Part shown: piece by piece, positions 45,603 to 54,837 of the stretch
Numbering within the stretch: position 1 is the stretch's first letter
Layout of the letters: every line of letters begins with the position of its first letter
NCBI GenBank assembly: GCA_910579835.1
Contig: CAJTWQ010000003.1
Coordinates: 3,512-67,511, forward strand
Length of the DNA: 64,000 nt
Source: an uncultured Ruminococcus sp.
Lineage (GTDB): Bacteria; Bacillota; Clostridia; Oscillospirales; Ruminococcaceae
Direction: 5' to 3'
Position numbers and translations under genes: made by a program
Notes under the pieces: generated by a model
The model's database searches: none
Told to the model about the DNA's origin: nothing
What the model saw: only the letters and a program-made list of their open reading frames with translations

Positions 45603-46999
45603 TTATCATTGTCCTCTTTTCTTGCACCCAATATGCCCTCCGAGCTTTCAGCATTGGTTTTGCCGGGGAAAAGCATGGTTTTAAGTGTCATGAGTATTAT
45701 CTGAAGATCCAGCCGTATTGAATAGTTTTCAATATACATAAGATCCATTTTCAGTTTATCATATGGGGTTGTGTCATATACGCCGGTAACCTGCGCATAA
45801 CCTGTAAGTCCAGCCTTGACTTTAAGGCGGAACTCAAATTCCGGCATCTGCTTCCTGTATTCCTCAGTAAGCTCCGGACGTTCGGGACGAGGTCCCACAA
45901 CGGACATATCGCCTTTAAGAATGTTGAGAAGCTGCGGAAATTCGTCGATACGGAACTTTCGCAGCACCTTGCCCACAGGGGTTATACGGTCGTCCTCCTC
46001 GGAAGCAAGCTGAGGTTTTCCGTCTTTTTCGGCATCAACAACCATACTGCGGAACTTGTAGACAAAAAATTCCTTTCCGTCTATTGTAAGTCTTTTCTGC
46101 TTGTAAAGCACTGGCCCTCCATCGCATAGCTTCACGGCAGCGGCCGAGACTACCATAAACGGCAGAGCCGGAATAATCGCTGCAAGAGAGAAAATAATAT
46201 CAAATAATCTCTTTACAAATCTCTGTTCAAAATCAAGACCGTAATTGCGGCATAGAAGAAGAGGAGTGTCAAAAAGCCTTATATCGTCGGCTCCTCTTAT
46301 AATAATATCGGAAATTTTAGGGGCAATATACGCTCTGAGCGAATTTTCAAAGCAGAATTTTATATAATCATTTCTTTGCTCCGCCGGAATATCGCATATA
46401 ATAACGCCCTCGTACTTCAGAATAAGCTCCCTGATCCTGTCCGGATCTTCCCCTGCGCTGACCGATTCACAGATCATATACTTGTCCACACGCTGGCTCA
46501 TTTTCATGACAAGCGCAGCCGCCTGACTGCTGCCGTAAAGAATTATCAGACGCCGGGGGGGATACATAATAAAATAAAGCTTTCCCGTGAAAATTGTCCA
46601 CAGGGATATTACTCCGAAATCCGTAAATGTCAGCAGAACAATTGGAATCCCGTCCATGAAGCGGCGTCCTATAAGACTTATCAGAAAGTACGTTACCGCA
46701 TTGGCACAGACCATAGAAATCAACTGGGAAAAAAGCATATCCGTCTTTTTGAGGTAGCCCAGCTTAAATCCGCCGTAAGCTTTGAGAAACAGGACTATCA
46801 GCAGGCAGTATATGCCAATGAGCACCCAGTTTCCGCGTCTGTAATATGGAAGAACGATAGCCTCGCTGTAATATCTGTACCAGACAAAGGCAAAGAGTCC
46901 GGTAAGCACAGCCATAAGTACCAGCGCAGTGCCGAAGGAGATAAATCGTTTGTATCTGTCTCTTTTACTGTTCATAACCAAAGCCCGAAAAACGGGCAT
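45599..46999 (-). CDS. undecaprenyl-phosphate sugar phosphotransferase (priming transferase)
   Basis: 466 residues of the WcaJ/CpsE polyprenyl transferase family. Four or five N-terminal helices, a middle Rossmann-like segment, then the C-terminal catalytic domain: FVKRLFDIIFSLAAIIPALP, YKFRSMVVDAEKDGKP, RKFRIDEFPQLLNILKGDMSVVGPRPERPE. It moves sugar-1-phosphate to undecaprenyl phosphate to start the repeat unit. The ATG at 46999 has aaaggag close upstream, and the promoter leaves room only for this start or a later Met (46975). Confidence 0.93.
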
Positions 47000-47023
47000 G
47001 TCTCCTTTTGTTATAATACTAAT

Positions 47024-47052
47024 ATTATAGCAAATTACCAATATCCTGTCAA
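47024..47052 (-). promoter_or_regulatory. exopolysaccharide operon promoter
   Basis: Minus strand: TTGACA (47052-47047), 17 bases, TATAAT (47029-47024). Full consensus, giving a leader of only about 20 bases. Confidence 0.88.
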
Positions 47053-47113
47053 TAGATTCGGTGTAATTTACAAGTTTTTTTGCACTTTTCCGTCGGATTG
47101 CACAATTATAAAA

Positions 47114-47138
47114 TCCCCTCCCGCGAAAGGGGAGGGGA
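47114..47138 (-). terminator. hairpin after the flavin reductase gene
   Basis: 9-bp GC stem (tcccctccc / gggagggga) with a 7-base loop, followed on the minus strand by attttataat. Likely ends the spo0A/flavin reductase transcription before the polysaccharide promoter. Confidence 0.65.
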
Positions 47139-47288
47139 AAGTATTGCTCCGCCAATTAAAGCGTGAAGATTTTATGCATGAGATCAAAGACAAAAGCTTA
47201 TAATACTGCCGTATTTCAAGGTTTTCTAACGACAAATCTCGCTTTTGAGGCAAGCAGAAAAATTCAAGAATCAATTGGCGCAGCAGTA

Positions 47289-47798
47289 TCATTCATTCTT
47301 ATATACACCCATTATCTCACAGATATAGGCTCTATGGTAAGGATCGCTGCCGAAAAATTTTTCCGGAATGCCTTCGCCGGTCAGAAATCCGGATTCCTCC
47401 AGGTCATAGCTGTAAAGCTTGCGGCAGACAAGCACGAGAGAAGCCTCGCTGAAAGCCACACATCCGTCAAGCTCCTCCGGAGTCAGGCCTGTTTCCTTTA
47501 TTTTATCGCAGTCTCTTCCTGAATGAGAGCCGCAGAAAGTCAGAACGCTGCGGAATTCCTCCCCAAAAAACGATACCGCAAAGCTTTCGCCCTTTTCAAC
47601 AAACTCATAGGTATAACGGTTAGGACGTATATAGCATGTAAGAACGTTCTTGTTCCAAAGCACGCCCATTTGTCCCCACGACGCTGTCATGGTATTAAAG
47701 CTGTCAATGTTTCCTCCGGTGATAAGCATCCATTCCTTTCCTATTTTGGTAAAGGGATTGAACTGAATATCGTTTATATCAATTTTCTTAAATGACAT
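47289..47798 (-). CDS. flavin reductase-like domain protein
   Basis: 169 residues with the split-barrel FMN-binding fold: NPFTKIGKEWMLITGG, NTMTASWGQMGVLWNKNV and SFFGEEFRSVLTFCGSHSGRD. Such proteins bind FMN and reduce it or act as small redox partners. 61 bases downstream of spo0A; no functional tie is apparent. Confidence 0.88.
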   Translation of the reverse strand: MSFKKIDINDIQFNPFTKIGKEWMLITGGNIDSFNTMTASWGQMGVLWNKNVLTCYIRPNRYTYEFVEKGESFAVSFFGEEFRSVLTFCGSHSGRDCDKIKETGLTPEELDGCVAFSEASLVLVCRKLYSYDLEESGFLTGEGIPEKFFGSDPYHRAYICEIMGVYKNE

Positions 47799-47859
47799 GA
47801 TTATTCCTCTTTCCGGGCAAAGTATAATAAACGCTGAGAACTTGTTCTCAAAGGCTTGA

Positions 47860-48645
47860 TCAATTTTTCACTCCGCTGCAATTATATCCGTATCTGCTTT
47901 TTAACGCCGATTTATAGCGCAGACGGAGCTTATCTGTAATAAGCGCGATAAACTCTGAATTAGTCGGCTTGCCCTTGCCGGTATCAACAGTATATCCGAA
48001 AAATGAATTGAGGGTATCTACGTTTCCTCTGTCCCATGCAATCTCAATAGCGTGGCGTATAGCACGCTCAACCCGTGAAGACGTTGTATCATAAATCTCT
48101 GCGACAGTAGGATAAAGAAGCTTTGTCACGCTGTCCAGAAGCGCCTTGTCCTCGATCGAGTAAAGAATAGCCGTTCTTAAATAGTGATAGCCTTTAATAT
48201 GGGCAGGAACGCCGAGTTGATGAATTATATCAGTAACGACTATTTCCATATCGTCGCTGAGACTGTTTACCTTGTCTCCAAGCGCGGAATTTATAGCGGC
48301 ACAAAGATCGTCGGCATCATAGGGCTTCAGCAGAAACTTTGAGGCTCCGTTGTCCATGACCTGACGCTCGATGAACTCGTTGTCGTAAGACGAGGTAATA
48401 ATGAATACCGGAAACTTAACGCCAAGCTCACGCGTTCTTTTCATTATAGTTACAACATCGCCGTTTTGTGCATTGATGTCAAGGACTGCCACATCCGGCG
48501 GCTCCTTTCTGATGGATTCAATAATAACGCCGCAGTCCTTGCGTCTTGTATATGCATACATTCCGCGCTCGCGAAGCTTGTTTGCTATGCTTACTCCTGT
48601 TTCGGCGGAATCGTCTCCTATAAGTACCTTTACTTTACCATTCAT
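47860..48645 (-). CDS. spo0A: Spo0A-type response regulator
   Basis: 261 residues. Receiver domain 1-120: acidic pocket GDDS, phospho-Asp in VAVLDINAQ, Thr/Ser in FIITSS, Lys in LLKPYD. The C-terminal DNA-binding domain has [39 protein letters not shown] and [11 protein letters not shown]. It is the master regulator of sporulation in Firmicutes and controls other stationary-phase genes in non-sporulating relatives. The ATG at 48645 is set by ggagg; the frame opens much further upstream without support. The 193-base leader has short hairpins but no clear Spo0A boxes. Confidence 0.96.
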   Translation of the reverse strand: MNGKVKVLIGDDSAETGVSIANKLRERGMYAYTRRKDCGVIIESIRKEPPDVAVLDINAQNGDVVTIMKRTRELGVKFPVFIITSSYDNEFIERQVMDNGASKFLLKPYDADDLCAAINSALGDKVNSLSDDMEIVVTDIIHQLGVPAHIKGYHYLRTAILYSIEDKALLDSVTKLLYPTVAEIYDTTSSRVERAIRHAIEIAWDRGNVDTLNSFFGYTVDTGKGKPTNSEFIALITDKLRLRYKSALKSRYGYNCSGVKN

Positions 48646-48838
48646 TATCTTATACCTCCATGTTATACAAATATGTGCCAGAATTGCTTTTTTCTGGTTC
48701 CTTAATATAATATCATATGTAACAATGGCGGTGCAACGGATTATTTTATCAGAACATCTGATGTTATAAGTTTTCTTAGGGAAAAAATAATCCTGCTTCG
48801 GGTAAAGTAAATACATATACAAAAATGTAAAATAACGG

Positions 48839-50152
48839 TTATCGCTGTTTTTTATGTCCTTTTGCAAGTATACCCTCTGTTATATTGCGGACTTTTGTAC
48901 CGGGAGGAAACATTTTGTCGGCAATCCTGTTAAGAGCGTTGTCCTTTTGTTTTTTTCCTGAAAAGGGTAAGATCTCCGGTTCTTTTACGGAAGCCGACCA
49001 TTTTTTCAGCGAATCGGTCGAAAGATACGGTCTGAAAAGTTCTCTGTCGGCGGACGCGCAGCATTCCTCAAGAAAATCGAGAATTTCTCCGCAGCCTTCG
49101 CAGCCGTATTTTTCAAGACTGCATCCAAAATGATCGTCCAACATTTTTCTGAAGTCGTCAAGACCGTCCAGAATTTTTTCATCCCTTTTCAGTGCATCGA
49201 TTATCAGCGGACGCATTTTTCCGCCTCCCGCTAAAGCCTTTTCATCAAGAGCCGCCGCCCCTGCACCGAGAAAACCCAGCATACAGCCGTCGCCGCAGAA
49301 ATCGCTCAACGCTTTTTTATTCTGTGGAAAATCAAAGGCATAGGCGGCATACAGACCAAGAACACAGTGCAGAGCAAGATATTTTGAGCTGTCATAGTCG
49401 TAAAGATGTTTTTTACGAATATATCCCAATATCCTACCTGATTTTTCCATAAGCTGCATAGTTGGAACAAGAAGAAGAGATTTTGAACCTTTTATAATAG
49501 GAAGCTCCACGTCGAATGCAACACTGCCGCCTATATGAAGAAGTTTGCCGGCGGATGTTCCCGACTTTGAAAGAGCCGCCTCATACCAGCTTTCCGCTGT
49601 GCAGTTCTTTATTTCCGAAACAACAACAAGCTCGTCGTATGAACCGTAGCCGCAGTTTTCCAGTATACTCCTCACAGTCTCCGCCGGATAAATAGATTCG
49701 GAAATAATTACCGTACGCTTTTTTTCCGCTTTTGCCAGCCTGAACAGCGATTTTCCGCATTCTCTCGGAAATGAAAAATGTTCGATAAGCTCGCATTCCA
49801 GCCGTATCATCCGATCTCTGCCCTCCGGACTTATTCCGCTTAGCTTTGCGAAAATATCATATATAAGATCCAGGGTTACCCTGGGATATACCTCGCATTT
49901 TCTCAACGCAGCCTCCTGAGCCGCCAGACGAAGCTCCGTAAATGACTTTTTTCCTGTTTTAAACAGGGAATATTCTTTCTCCATGAAAAGAAAAAGGTCG
50001 CATTCCTCGGAAAACGGAGTAATAACAAGAACATCCTGCATTTTAAAGCTTACCGCGCCGCAGCGCGTACTGCGTATCTCAGCAGCCATTTTGTCAAACA
50101 CTGCGCTTTGTTCCGCCGAAGGTCTGCGTTTGAAGCCGTTGTCACTATACAT
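48839..50152 (-). CDS. degenerate HAD-like protein
   Basis: 437 residues. The layout follows HAD-like proteins seen with polysaccharide genes: an opening strand followed by a helical cap ([32 protein letters not shown]), then [22 protein letters not shown] and [18 protein letters not shown]. The usual DxFDT nucleophile motif is instead [11 protein letters not shown], and the usual SDMYLP is SESIYP, so catalysis is doubtful. The last 180 residues contain a Cys-rich segment ([22 protein letters not shown]). The ATG at 50152 has aaaggagtg; 4 bases after GH26, so co-transcribed with it. Confidence 0.65.
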   Translation of the reverse strand: MYSDNGFKRRPSAEQSAVFDKMAAEIRSTRCGAVSFKMQDVLVITPFSEECDLFLFMEKEYSLFKTGKKSFTELRLAAQEAALRKCEVYPRVTLDLIYDIFAKLSGISPEGRDRMIRLECELIEHFSFPRECGKSLFRLAKAEKKRTVIISESIYPAETVRSILENCGYGSYDELVVVSEIKNCTAESWYEAALSKSGTSAGKLLHIGGSVAFDVELPIIKGSKSLLLVPTMQLMEKSGRILGYIRKKHLYDYDSSKYLALHCVLGLYAAYAFDFPQNKKALSDFCGDGCMLGFLGAGAAALDEKALAGGGKMRPLIIDALKRDEKILDGLDDFRKMLDDHFGCSLEKYGCEGCGEILDFLEECCASADRELFRPYLSTDSLKKWSASVKEPEILPFSGKKQKDNALNRIADKMFPPGTKVRNITEGILAKGHKKQR

Positions 50153-50156
50153 CTTT

Positions 50157-51809
50157 TCACTCCTTTTGTACCTGTATCTCCGGAATTGCCTTTTGGCTGC
50201 AGAACTCCCTATATTCATCCAAAGTTACAGCACCCTCGGAGTTATATGTCTTTATCAGATTTTCACGGCTTGTATATTTTTCGGAATATCCGCCGTTTTC
50301 ATCCTCAATATACTCCCCGAACCACAATCCGAAAAATGACCAGAGGGCGTTGTCTCTGTATGCGCTGTCTACATCCGGAACGCTGCCGCATTCTATAAGA
50401 GCGATAGGCTTTTCACTGCCTGCAAATTTCTGCACTGCCGCAAAGCTCTCGTAATAGCTTCCGCCGTAATCCTTTTCGCCGCTGCGGTAAATATCCACGG
50501 CAGCAATATCGAATTTATTGACGTCTACCATAGTGCTTTCACTCTGACCGTTCCATACCCAGATAAGATTATCAAGCTCAAAATAGCCTGAAAGCCGGTC
50601 GTACAGCAGATTCCAGAGCCATTTATAGGCATCTGCGCCGTCAGCTCCCCACCAGTACCAGTCGCCGCTGCCCTCCGGCAGAGGCCTCCAGAGAACTGGG
50701 ATGCCCTTATTTTTCAGAGATGTCAGCTGTCCCGCCATACTGTCAATATCAAGAATAAGACTGTAGCACTCCCCGGAAATATTTCCTTCGCCGTAAAGCC
50801 CCCGGATCTCCTCTTGAGATAGCATGGCAAGATCAATATCGGTAACAGCGTCGGCAAGCCTGAAATCCGTCTCAGCCGTTCTGAACGAACTTTTCTCCGA
50901 TGGAGCGTCCCAGTACCAGCTTACGCAGGAAATCCCGCCGTTTTTGTACCAGTCGGCACAGGCTTCGACATTTTTGTAGCTGTCGTCAAATTCCCCCCGT
51001 GAAATAGAGAGATTTGCACAGCGCATAACAGGATATTTTCCAGTTATGCTGTAGATAAGGTCAAGCTCGGAATTATCCTCGTCCGCTGCATACTGTCCGG
51101 TGATTATATATTTTCCGTAGCATTCCGAAATAAAGCTCATAAGCTCCCTCGCCGCTTCGCCGGCGTTTTCATTGGACGGCTCGCCCTTTGAATCATAGCT
51201 TATAACCTCCGTAGCGGCGCTGTCGGTAAGCTTAAGATAATCAAGACAGATATTTCCTTTTACCGGACTAATACTGACTTCAGAACCGCCCTTTACAAGA
51301 AATACGCCGTGAACAGTTATCGTAGTGAATTTACCGTTCTTTTCGGTCTTAAACGATGTCAGAGGCTTTCCGTTCAAGCTTATGCGGCAGTCGGTCTCCT
51401 TTTCAGAAGCAATGTTAAAAGAAAAGTCATAATGCTGATTGCTCGGGGCGTTAACTTTGAAAGTCACCGAAACGTCTCCGCCGGAGGGAAATCCGGTAAG
51501 ATAACCCTCGCCGCTGAAATTATCCTTCTTCTTTTCTACTCTGAGAGCCGAGGGAAATTCGGTATCCTCCGCCTCGTAGAAATCTCCGGTGTTTTGTTTT
51601 TTAATTTCCGGAACGGCAACGGGATATTCCGGATAGGTTGACGCTTCGATAACAGGATCCGTGACATTCTCAGTCGTGCTTTCTGCCTCTATAACAGGCA
51701 CAGGCGGTTCGTCCACCACCCTCGGCTCTTTATTCTTGCTGCATCCGCAGACCGAAGCGGCGGTTATTGCCGCTGCCGCTGCAAAAGATATATACTTTTT
51801 AATATTCAT
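50157..51809 (-). CDS. lipoprotein CBM35-GH26 beta-mannanase-like enzyme
   Basis: 550 residues. Lipoprotein signal peptide ends VCGC (Cys23). Residues 75-198 resemble CBM35 (FYEAEDTEF, ISLNGKPL, LDYLKL). Residues 215-540 are a GH26 barrel: GQYAADEDN, SWYWDAP, acid/base Glu379 in RPLPEGSGDWYWWG, WVWNGQ, nucleophile Glu473 in ALIECGSVPD. Most GH26 mannanases have His before the acid/base Glu; here it is Pro378. The enzyme would sit on the cell surface and cleave beta-mannan or a related glucan. It follows GH95 by 12 bases. Confidence 0.88.
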   Translation of the reverse strand: MNIKKYISFAAAAAITAASVCGCSKNKEPRVVDEPPVPVIEAESTTENVTDPVIEASTYPEYPVAVPEIKKQNTGDFYEAEDTEFPSALRVEKKKDNFSGEGYLTGFPSGGDVSVTFKVNAPSNQHYDFSFNIASEKETDCRISLNGKPLTSFKTEKNGKFTTITVHGVFLVKGGSEVSISPVKGNICLDYLKLTDSAATEVISYDSKGEPSNENAGEAARELMSFISECYGKYIITGQYAADEDNSELDLIYSITGKYPVMRCANLSISRGEFDDSYKNVEACADWYKNGGISCVSWYWDAPSEKSSFRTAETDFRLADAVTDIDLAMLSQEEIRGLYGEGNISGECYSLILDIDSMAGQLTSLKNKGIPVLWRPLPEGSGDWYWWGADGADAYKWLWNLLYDRLSGYFELDNLIWVWNGQSESTMVDVNKFDIAAVDIYRSGEKDYGGSYYESFAAVQKFAGSEKPIALIECGSVPDVDSAYRDNALWSFFGLWFGEYIEDENGGYSEKYTSRENLIKTYNSEGAVTLDEYREFCSQKAIPEIQVQKE

Positions 51810-51821
51810 TTATATATTCCC

Positions 51822-54131
51822 TCATGTTTTCACCATATAGGTATTTCCGGCTGAAACGCTGAAAATGACAACGCCGTTTTCGATTCTTGAATCAACGCTT
51901 TCACCGCGGCAGACAATGCTGACCACGCAGTTTGCACGCAGACGGCATTCGCCTCCAAAATCCGAGGTTATCTCCGCAGAGCTGAGCTTTCCGTTTCTCC
52001 ATTCAATATCCACGCCGAAGCCGCCCTTCGCCCTCAGTCCCTTAACACTGCCGCTGCTCCATTCGTCGGGAAGAGCCGGCAGAAGATTTATCTCGCCGCC
52101 GCAGCTTTGCAGAAGAGCTTCGGCAATTGCCGAAACGCCGCCGAAATTCCCGTCTGTCTGAAAGGTCTGATGCATATTGAGCAGATTAGAACCTGTAAAT
52201 TTCACCAGCATCCGCTTGATATTCTCATAAACCATTCGTCCGTCCCCAAGCCTTGCCCACATATTGGCTATCCATGCACAGCTCCAGCCCATGCCGCCTC
52301 CGCCGTGGATAAGACGTCTTATCAGCGCAGCTCTTGCGGCGTCTGCAAGCTTAGGCGTTTTGTGAGGAGTAATAATATCTGCCGGATGAAGAGCAAAAAG
52401 CTGTGAAATGTGGCGATGACCGATCTCTGCCTCGTCATGATCCTCTGCCCATTCCTTTATCTGACCGTATTTGCCGATTTCCGGCACGGGAATTTTTTTC
52501 AGCATGGATCTAAGCTTTTTTACAAGAGTTTTGTCGCGTCCGAGAATTTCGGCAGCCTTTATAACGTCCCCGAAAAGCACGGTAATGATCTGAGAATCCA
52601 TTGACGGCCCCATGCAGAGACTTCCCCGGATACCCTTGTCGGTAAGATAGGTGTTTTCAGGTGAAACAGACGGACAGGTCACAAGACGTCCCTTGTCATC
52701 CTCGATGAGATACCGGACGAAAAATTCCGCCGCCTCTTTCAGTATATGGTATTTTTCCTCCAGAAAATCCCTGTCAAGAGTATATTCGTAATGCTCGAAA
52801 ATATGCAGCGCAAGCCATGCGCCTCCCATTGGCCACAGAGCAGACTGCCTGCATAAACCGGCAGGTGCGGAATCTCCCCATATATCGGTGTTATGATGAC
52901 ATACGAAGCCCTTGTCTGCGCCGTACATTTCCTTTGCCGTTATTCTGCCGTTTTCGCAGACTCTCTCCATCAGCTCGAACAAGGGCAGGTGGCATTCCGA
53001 GAGATTGCAGCTCTCCGCACACCAGTAATTCATCTGTGTATTGACGTTTAACGTATAGCGGCCGCCCCATTCCGGCAGCATATTTTCATTCCAAATCCCC
53101 TGCAAATTCATAGGCTGAGTTCCGGGACGGCTGGCAGAGATCATCAGATAGCGTCCGTAGTTGAAATAAAGCTGAATAAGCTTATTGTCATGAATCAGCC
53201 GCTGACATTCCCGGCTGTCAAGTTCGTCGCCTTTAAGGCGTTCCAGCCGTTCGTCCGTGGTCATATCATCAATAGGCACGTCACTGTTGTCATTCAGTTC
53301 AAGATTTACTCTGCCAAAAAGCTCATGGTAGTCGCATACATGGCGATAAAAAAGCTCATCCCATTCGCACTGTAAAGCCATTTCGGCGTCCACTTCGGCG
53401 GATTCCACATAACTATCGCCGTAAAAGCTTGTTCTTACGGAAAGTATAAGCATTACCTCGCTGGAATTTTTAACGGAAATCTTTCCCCCGAGAGTCCTGA
53501 GAGTTCCTCCCAGCGCCTTTGCCCCCAGAACTGCCGCAAAGGATACTCCCTTATTTCCGCCGGTATAGAGCAGCATATTTTCTCCGCAGGGACGGTTGTC
53601 ATCGTAATTGTCGCTGCGTCCCTCTATAAAGCATTCCAGATTCAGCGAACCTGGGGAATCGGCAGCCACCTTTATCACCATAACGTTATCGGGAGCGGAA
53701 ACGAACACCGAACGGGTAATATTCAGCCCGTTTACGGTAAAGCCGACCTCGGCGCAGGCATCCTGCAAATCAAGGCTGCGGCGATACTCCTTTGCTCTGC
53801 CGCCAAGCTCCGTGCGTATTCTGAGATCTCCGAGAGGCAGATAGCTTCGCATATCCGGAGTAACGCCCTGAAGCTTTTCAAAGGCGGTCTTTTCCGCCTC
53901 GGAGATATTTCCCTCTTTAAGCAGGGCGCGGACCTCTTTAAGCCCCTCCTTTGCGTCAGGATTAATTCTGTGGCGGAGACCGCCGGACCAGAAAGAGTCC
54001 TCGTTAAGACGGATAAGTTCATCAGCAGCGCCGCCGAAAATCATTCCGCCGATCCTGCCGTTTCCAACCGGAAGAGCGCTGCTGAAGTCCTCCGCCGGAG
54101 CAGCATATCTGAGAATTGTTTCGCTGTTCAT
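51822..54131 (-). CDS. GH95 family glycoside hydrolase (alpha-L-fucosidase-like)
   Basis: 769 residues with the GH95 layout: N-terminal beta domain (ALPVGNGRIGGMIFGGAADE, RLNEDSFWSGG), then an (alpha/alpha)6 barrel with NLQGIWNENMLPEWGGRYTLNVN and QMNYWCAESCNLSECH, HHNTDIWGDSAP, and FQTDGNFGGVSAIAEALLQS. Family members release alpha-1,2-L-fucose or alpha-L-galactose, for instance from xyloglucan or mucin. No signal peptide is present, so it is probably cytoplasmic, acting on imported oligosaccharides. First gene of a GH95-GH26-HAD run. Ribosome site aaggag. Confidence 0.93.
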   Translation of the reverse strand: MNSETILRYAAPAEDFSSALPVGNGRIGGMIFGGAADELIRLNEDSFWSGGLRHRINPDAKEGLKEVRALLKEGNISEAEKTAFEKLQGVTPDMRSYLPLGDLRIRTELGGRAKEYRRSLDLQDACAEVGFTVNGLNITRSVFVSAPDNVMVIKVAADSPGSLNLECFIEGRSDNYDDNRPCGENMLLYTGGNKGVSFAAVLGAKALGGTLRTLGGKISVKNSSEVMLILSVRTSFYGDSYVESAEVDAEMALQCEWDELFYRHVCDYHELFGRVNLELNDNSDVPIDDMTTDERLERLKGDELDSRECQRLIHDNKLIQLYFNYGRYLMISASRPGTQPMNLQGIWNENMLPEWGGRYTLNVNTQMNYWCAESCNLSECHLPLFELMERVCENGRITAKEMYGADKGFVCHHNTDIWGDSAPAGLCRQSALWPMGGAWLALHIFEHYEYTLDRDFLEEKYHILKEAAEFFVRYLIEDDKGRLVTCPSVSPENTYLTDKGIRGSLCMGPSMDSQIITVLFGDVIKAAEILGRDKTLVKKLRSMLKKIPVPEIGKYGQIKEWAEDHDEAEIGHRHISQLFALHPADIITPHKTPKLADAARAALIRRLIHGGGGMGWSCAWIANMWARLGDGRMVYENIKRMLVKFTGSNLLNMHQTFQTDGNFGGVSAIAEALLQSCGGEINLLPALPDEWSSGSVKGLRAKGGFGVDIEWRNGKLSSAEITSDFGGECRLRANCVVSIVCRGESVDSRIENGVVIFSVSAGNTYMVKT

Positions 54132-54162
54132 ACATATGCTCCTTTCTCATTTATGTCTTAAT

Positions 54163-54191
54163 ATTATATCACATTTTTCTGCATATGTAAA
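54163..54191 (-). promoter_or_regulatory. promoter of the GH95 operon within an inverted repeat arm
   Basis: Minus strand: TTTACA (54191-54186), 17 bases, TATAAT (54168-54163). It lies inside the left arm of the repeat at 54163-54537 and faces outward. Confidence 0.72.
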
Positions 54192-54508
54192 TACAGAAAT
54201 AAGTTGCTGCCTCAAAAATCCTTTATTAAAATTTCGGTTATTTATACAGATAACTTTGTGCCTTGTGCTATTGTCAAGGTATAATTCTCTTGATTCCTTT
54301 TACACAAATATACCCCACAAATGGGGTATATTTGTGGGGTAATGGGTTTCAAAAGGGTGACTCCCCACAGTGTGGGGAGATGTCGGCTTGCCGACAGAGG
54401 GGACGGGCACCAGTAAGGTGTATTCTCCCTTTGGCAGGGGATAGCGTTCCCTGCATAAATTGACTACAATTTTCATAATTGATTTACGTGTTAAGTTGAA
54501 TTTCCGTA

Positions 54509-54537
54509 TTTACATATGCAGAAAAATGTGATATAAT
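54509..54537 (+). promoter_or_regulatory. promoter of the small 65-residue protein within an inverted repeat arm
   Basis: TTTACA at 54509-54514, 17 bases, TATAAT at 54532-54537; mirror image of the GH95 promoter. Start near 54544, about 40 bases before the gene. Confidence 0.75.
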
Positions 54538-54582
54538 GTAAAAGATGAGCAATCATCCACAAATAGCAAAGGAGGTCGAAAA

Positions 54583-54780
54583 ATGGATATTAAGGAAAAG
54601 CTCAGCGATATTACCAACAAGGTAAAAAACGACAAGGATTTTAAAAATGAGCTTAAAAAGGATCCTGTCAAGGCAGTTGAAAATCTCACGGGAATAGATA
54701 TTCCCGATGATAAGGTTGACAAGGTAGTAGACGCTGCAAAGGATAAGCTTGGCGATGTTATCGACAAGTTCAAGAAGTGA
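54583..54780 (+). CDS. small acidic/basic helical protein with RiPP-leader-like motif
   Basis: 65 residues, about 40% Lys and Asp. The centre reads DKDFKNELKKDPVKAVENLTG, then IDIPDDKVDKVVDAAKDKL. The pattern D-x-x-F...L..DP..A......IP resembles nitrile-hydratase-type leader peptides of some RiPPs, but no core peptide follows and no modification enzymes are adjacent. Similar short helical proteins occur in Clostridia without known role. Strong ribosome site aaaggagg, own promoter and a weak terminator after it, so it is probably well expressed. Confidence 0.75.
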   Translation: MDIKEKLSDITNKVKNDKDFKNELKKDPVKAVENLTGIDIPDDKVDKVVDAAKDKLGDVIDKFKK

Positions 54781-54790
54781 TCAATAATTA

Positions 54791-54820
54791 TGAGGTGCTC
54801 CTCCGGAAGCGCCTCATTTT
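54791..54820 (+). terminator. weak terminator between the small protein and yitT
   Basis: 9-bp stem tgaggtgct / agcgcctca with one G-T pair and four T. Read-through into the next gene is likely. Confidence 0.6.
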
Positions 54821-54837
54821 CGGAAAGGAGTATATTT

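Larger units (their letters stand above)
54163..54537. repeat. 375-bp palindromic element with 38-bp inverted arms
   Basis: Arms 54163-54200 and 54500-54537 match at 37 of 38 positions. The inner part (about 54308-54460) is an inverted-orientation copy of the core at 3459 and 9202: its reverse complement carries aggga-acgct-atccc, ccctgccaaaggga and ttttgaaacccatta, plus extra hairpins (ccccacactgtgggg, tgtcggcaagccgaca). The stretch 54201-54307 shows nothing else. No protein is encoded. Confidence 0.85.
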
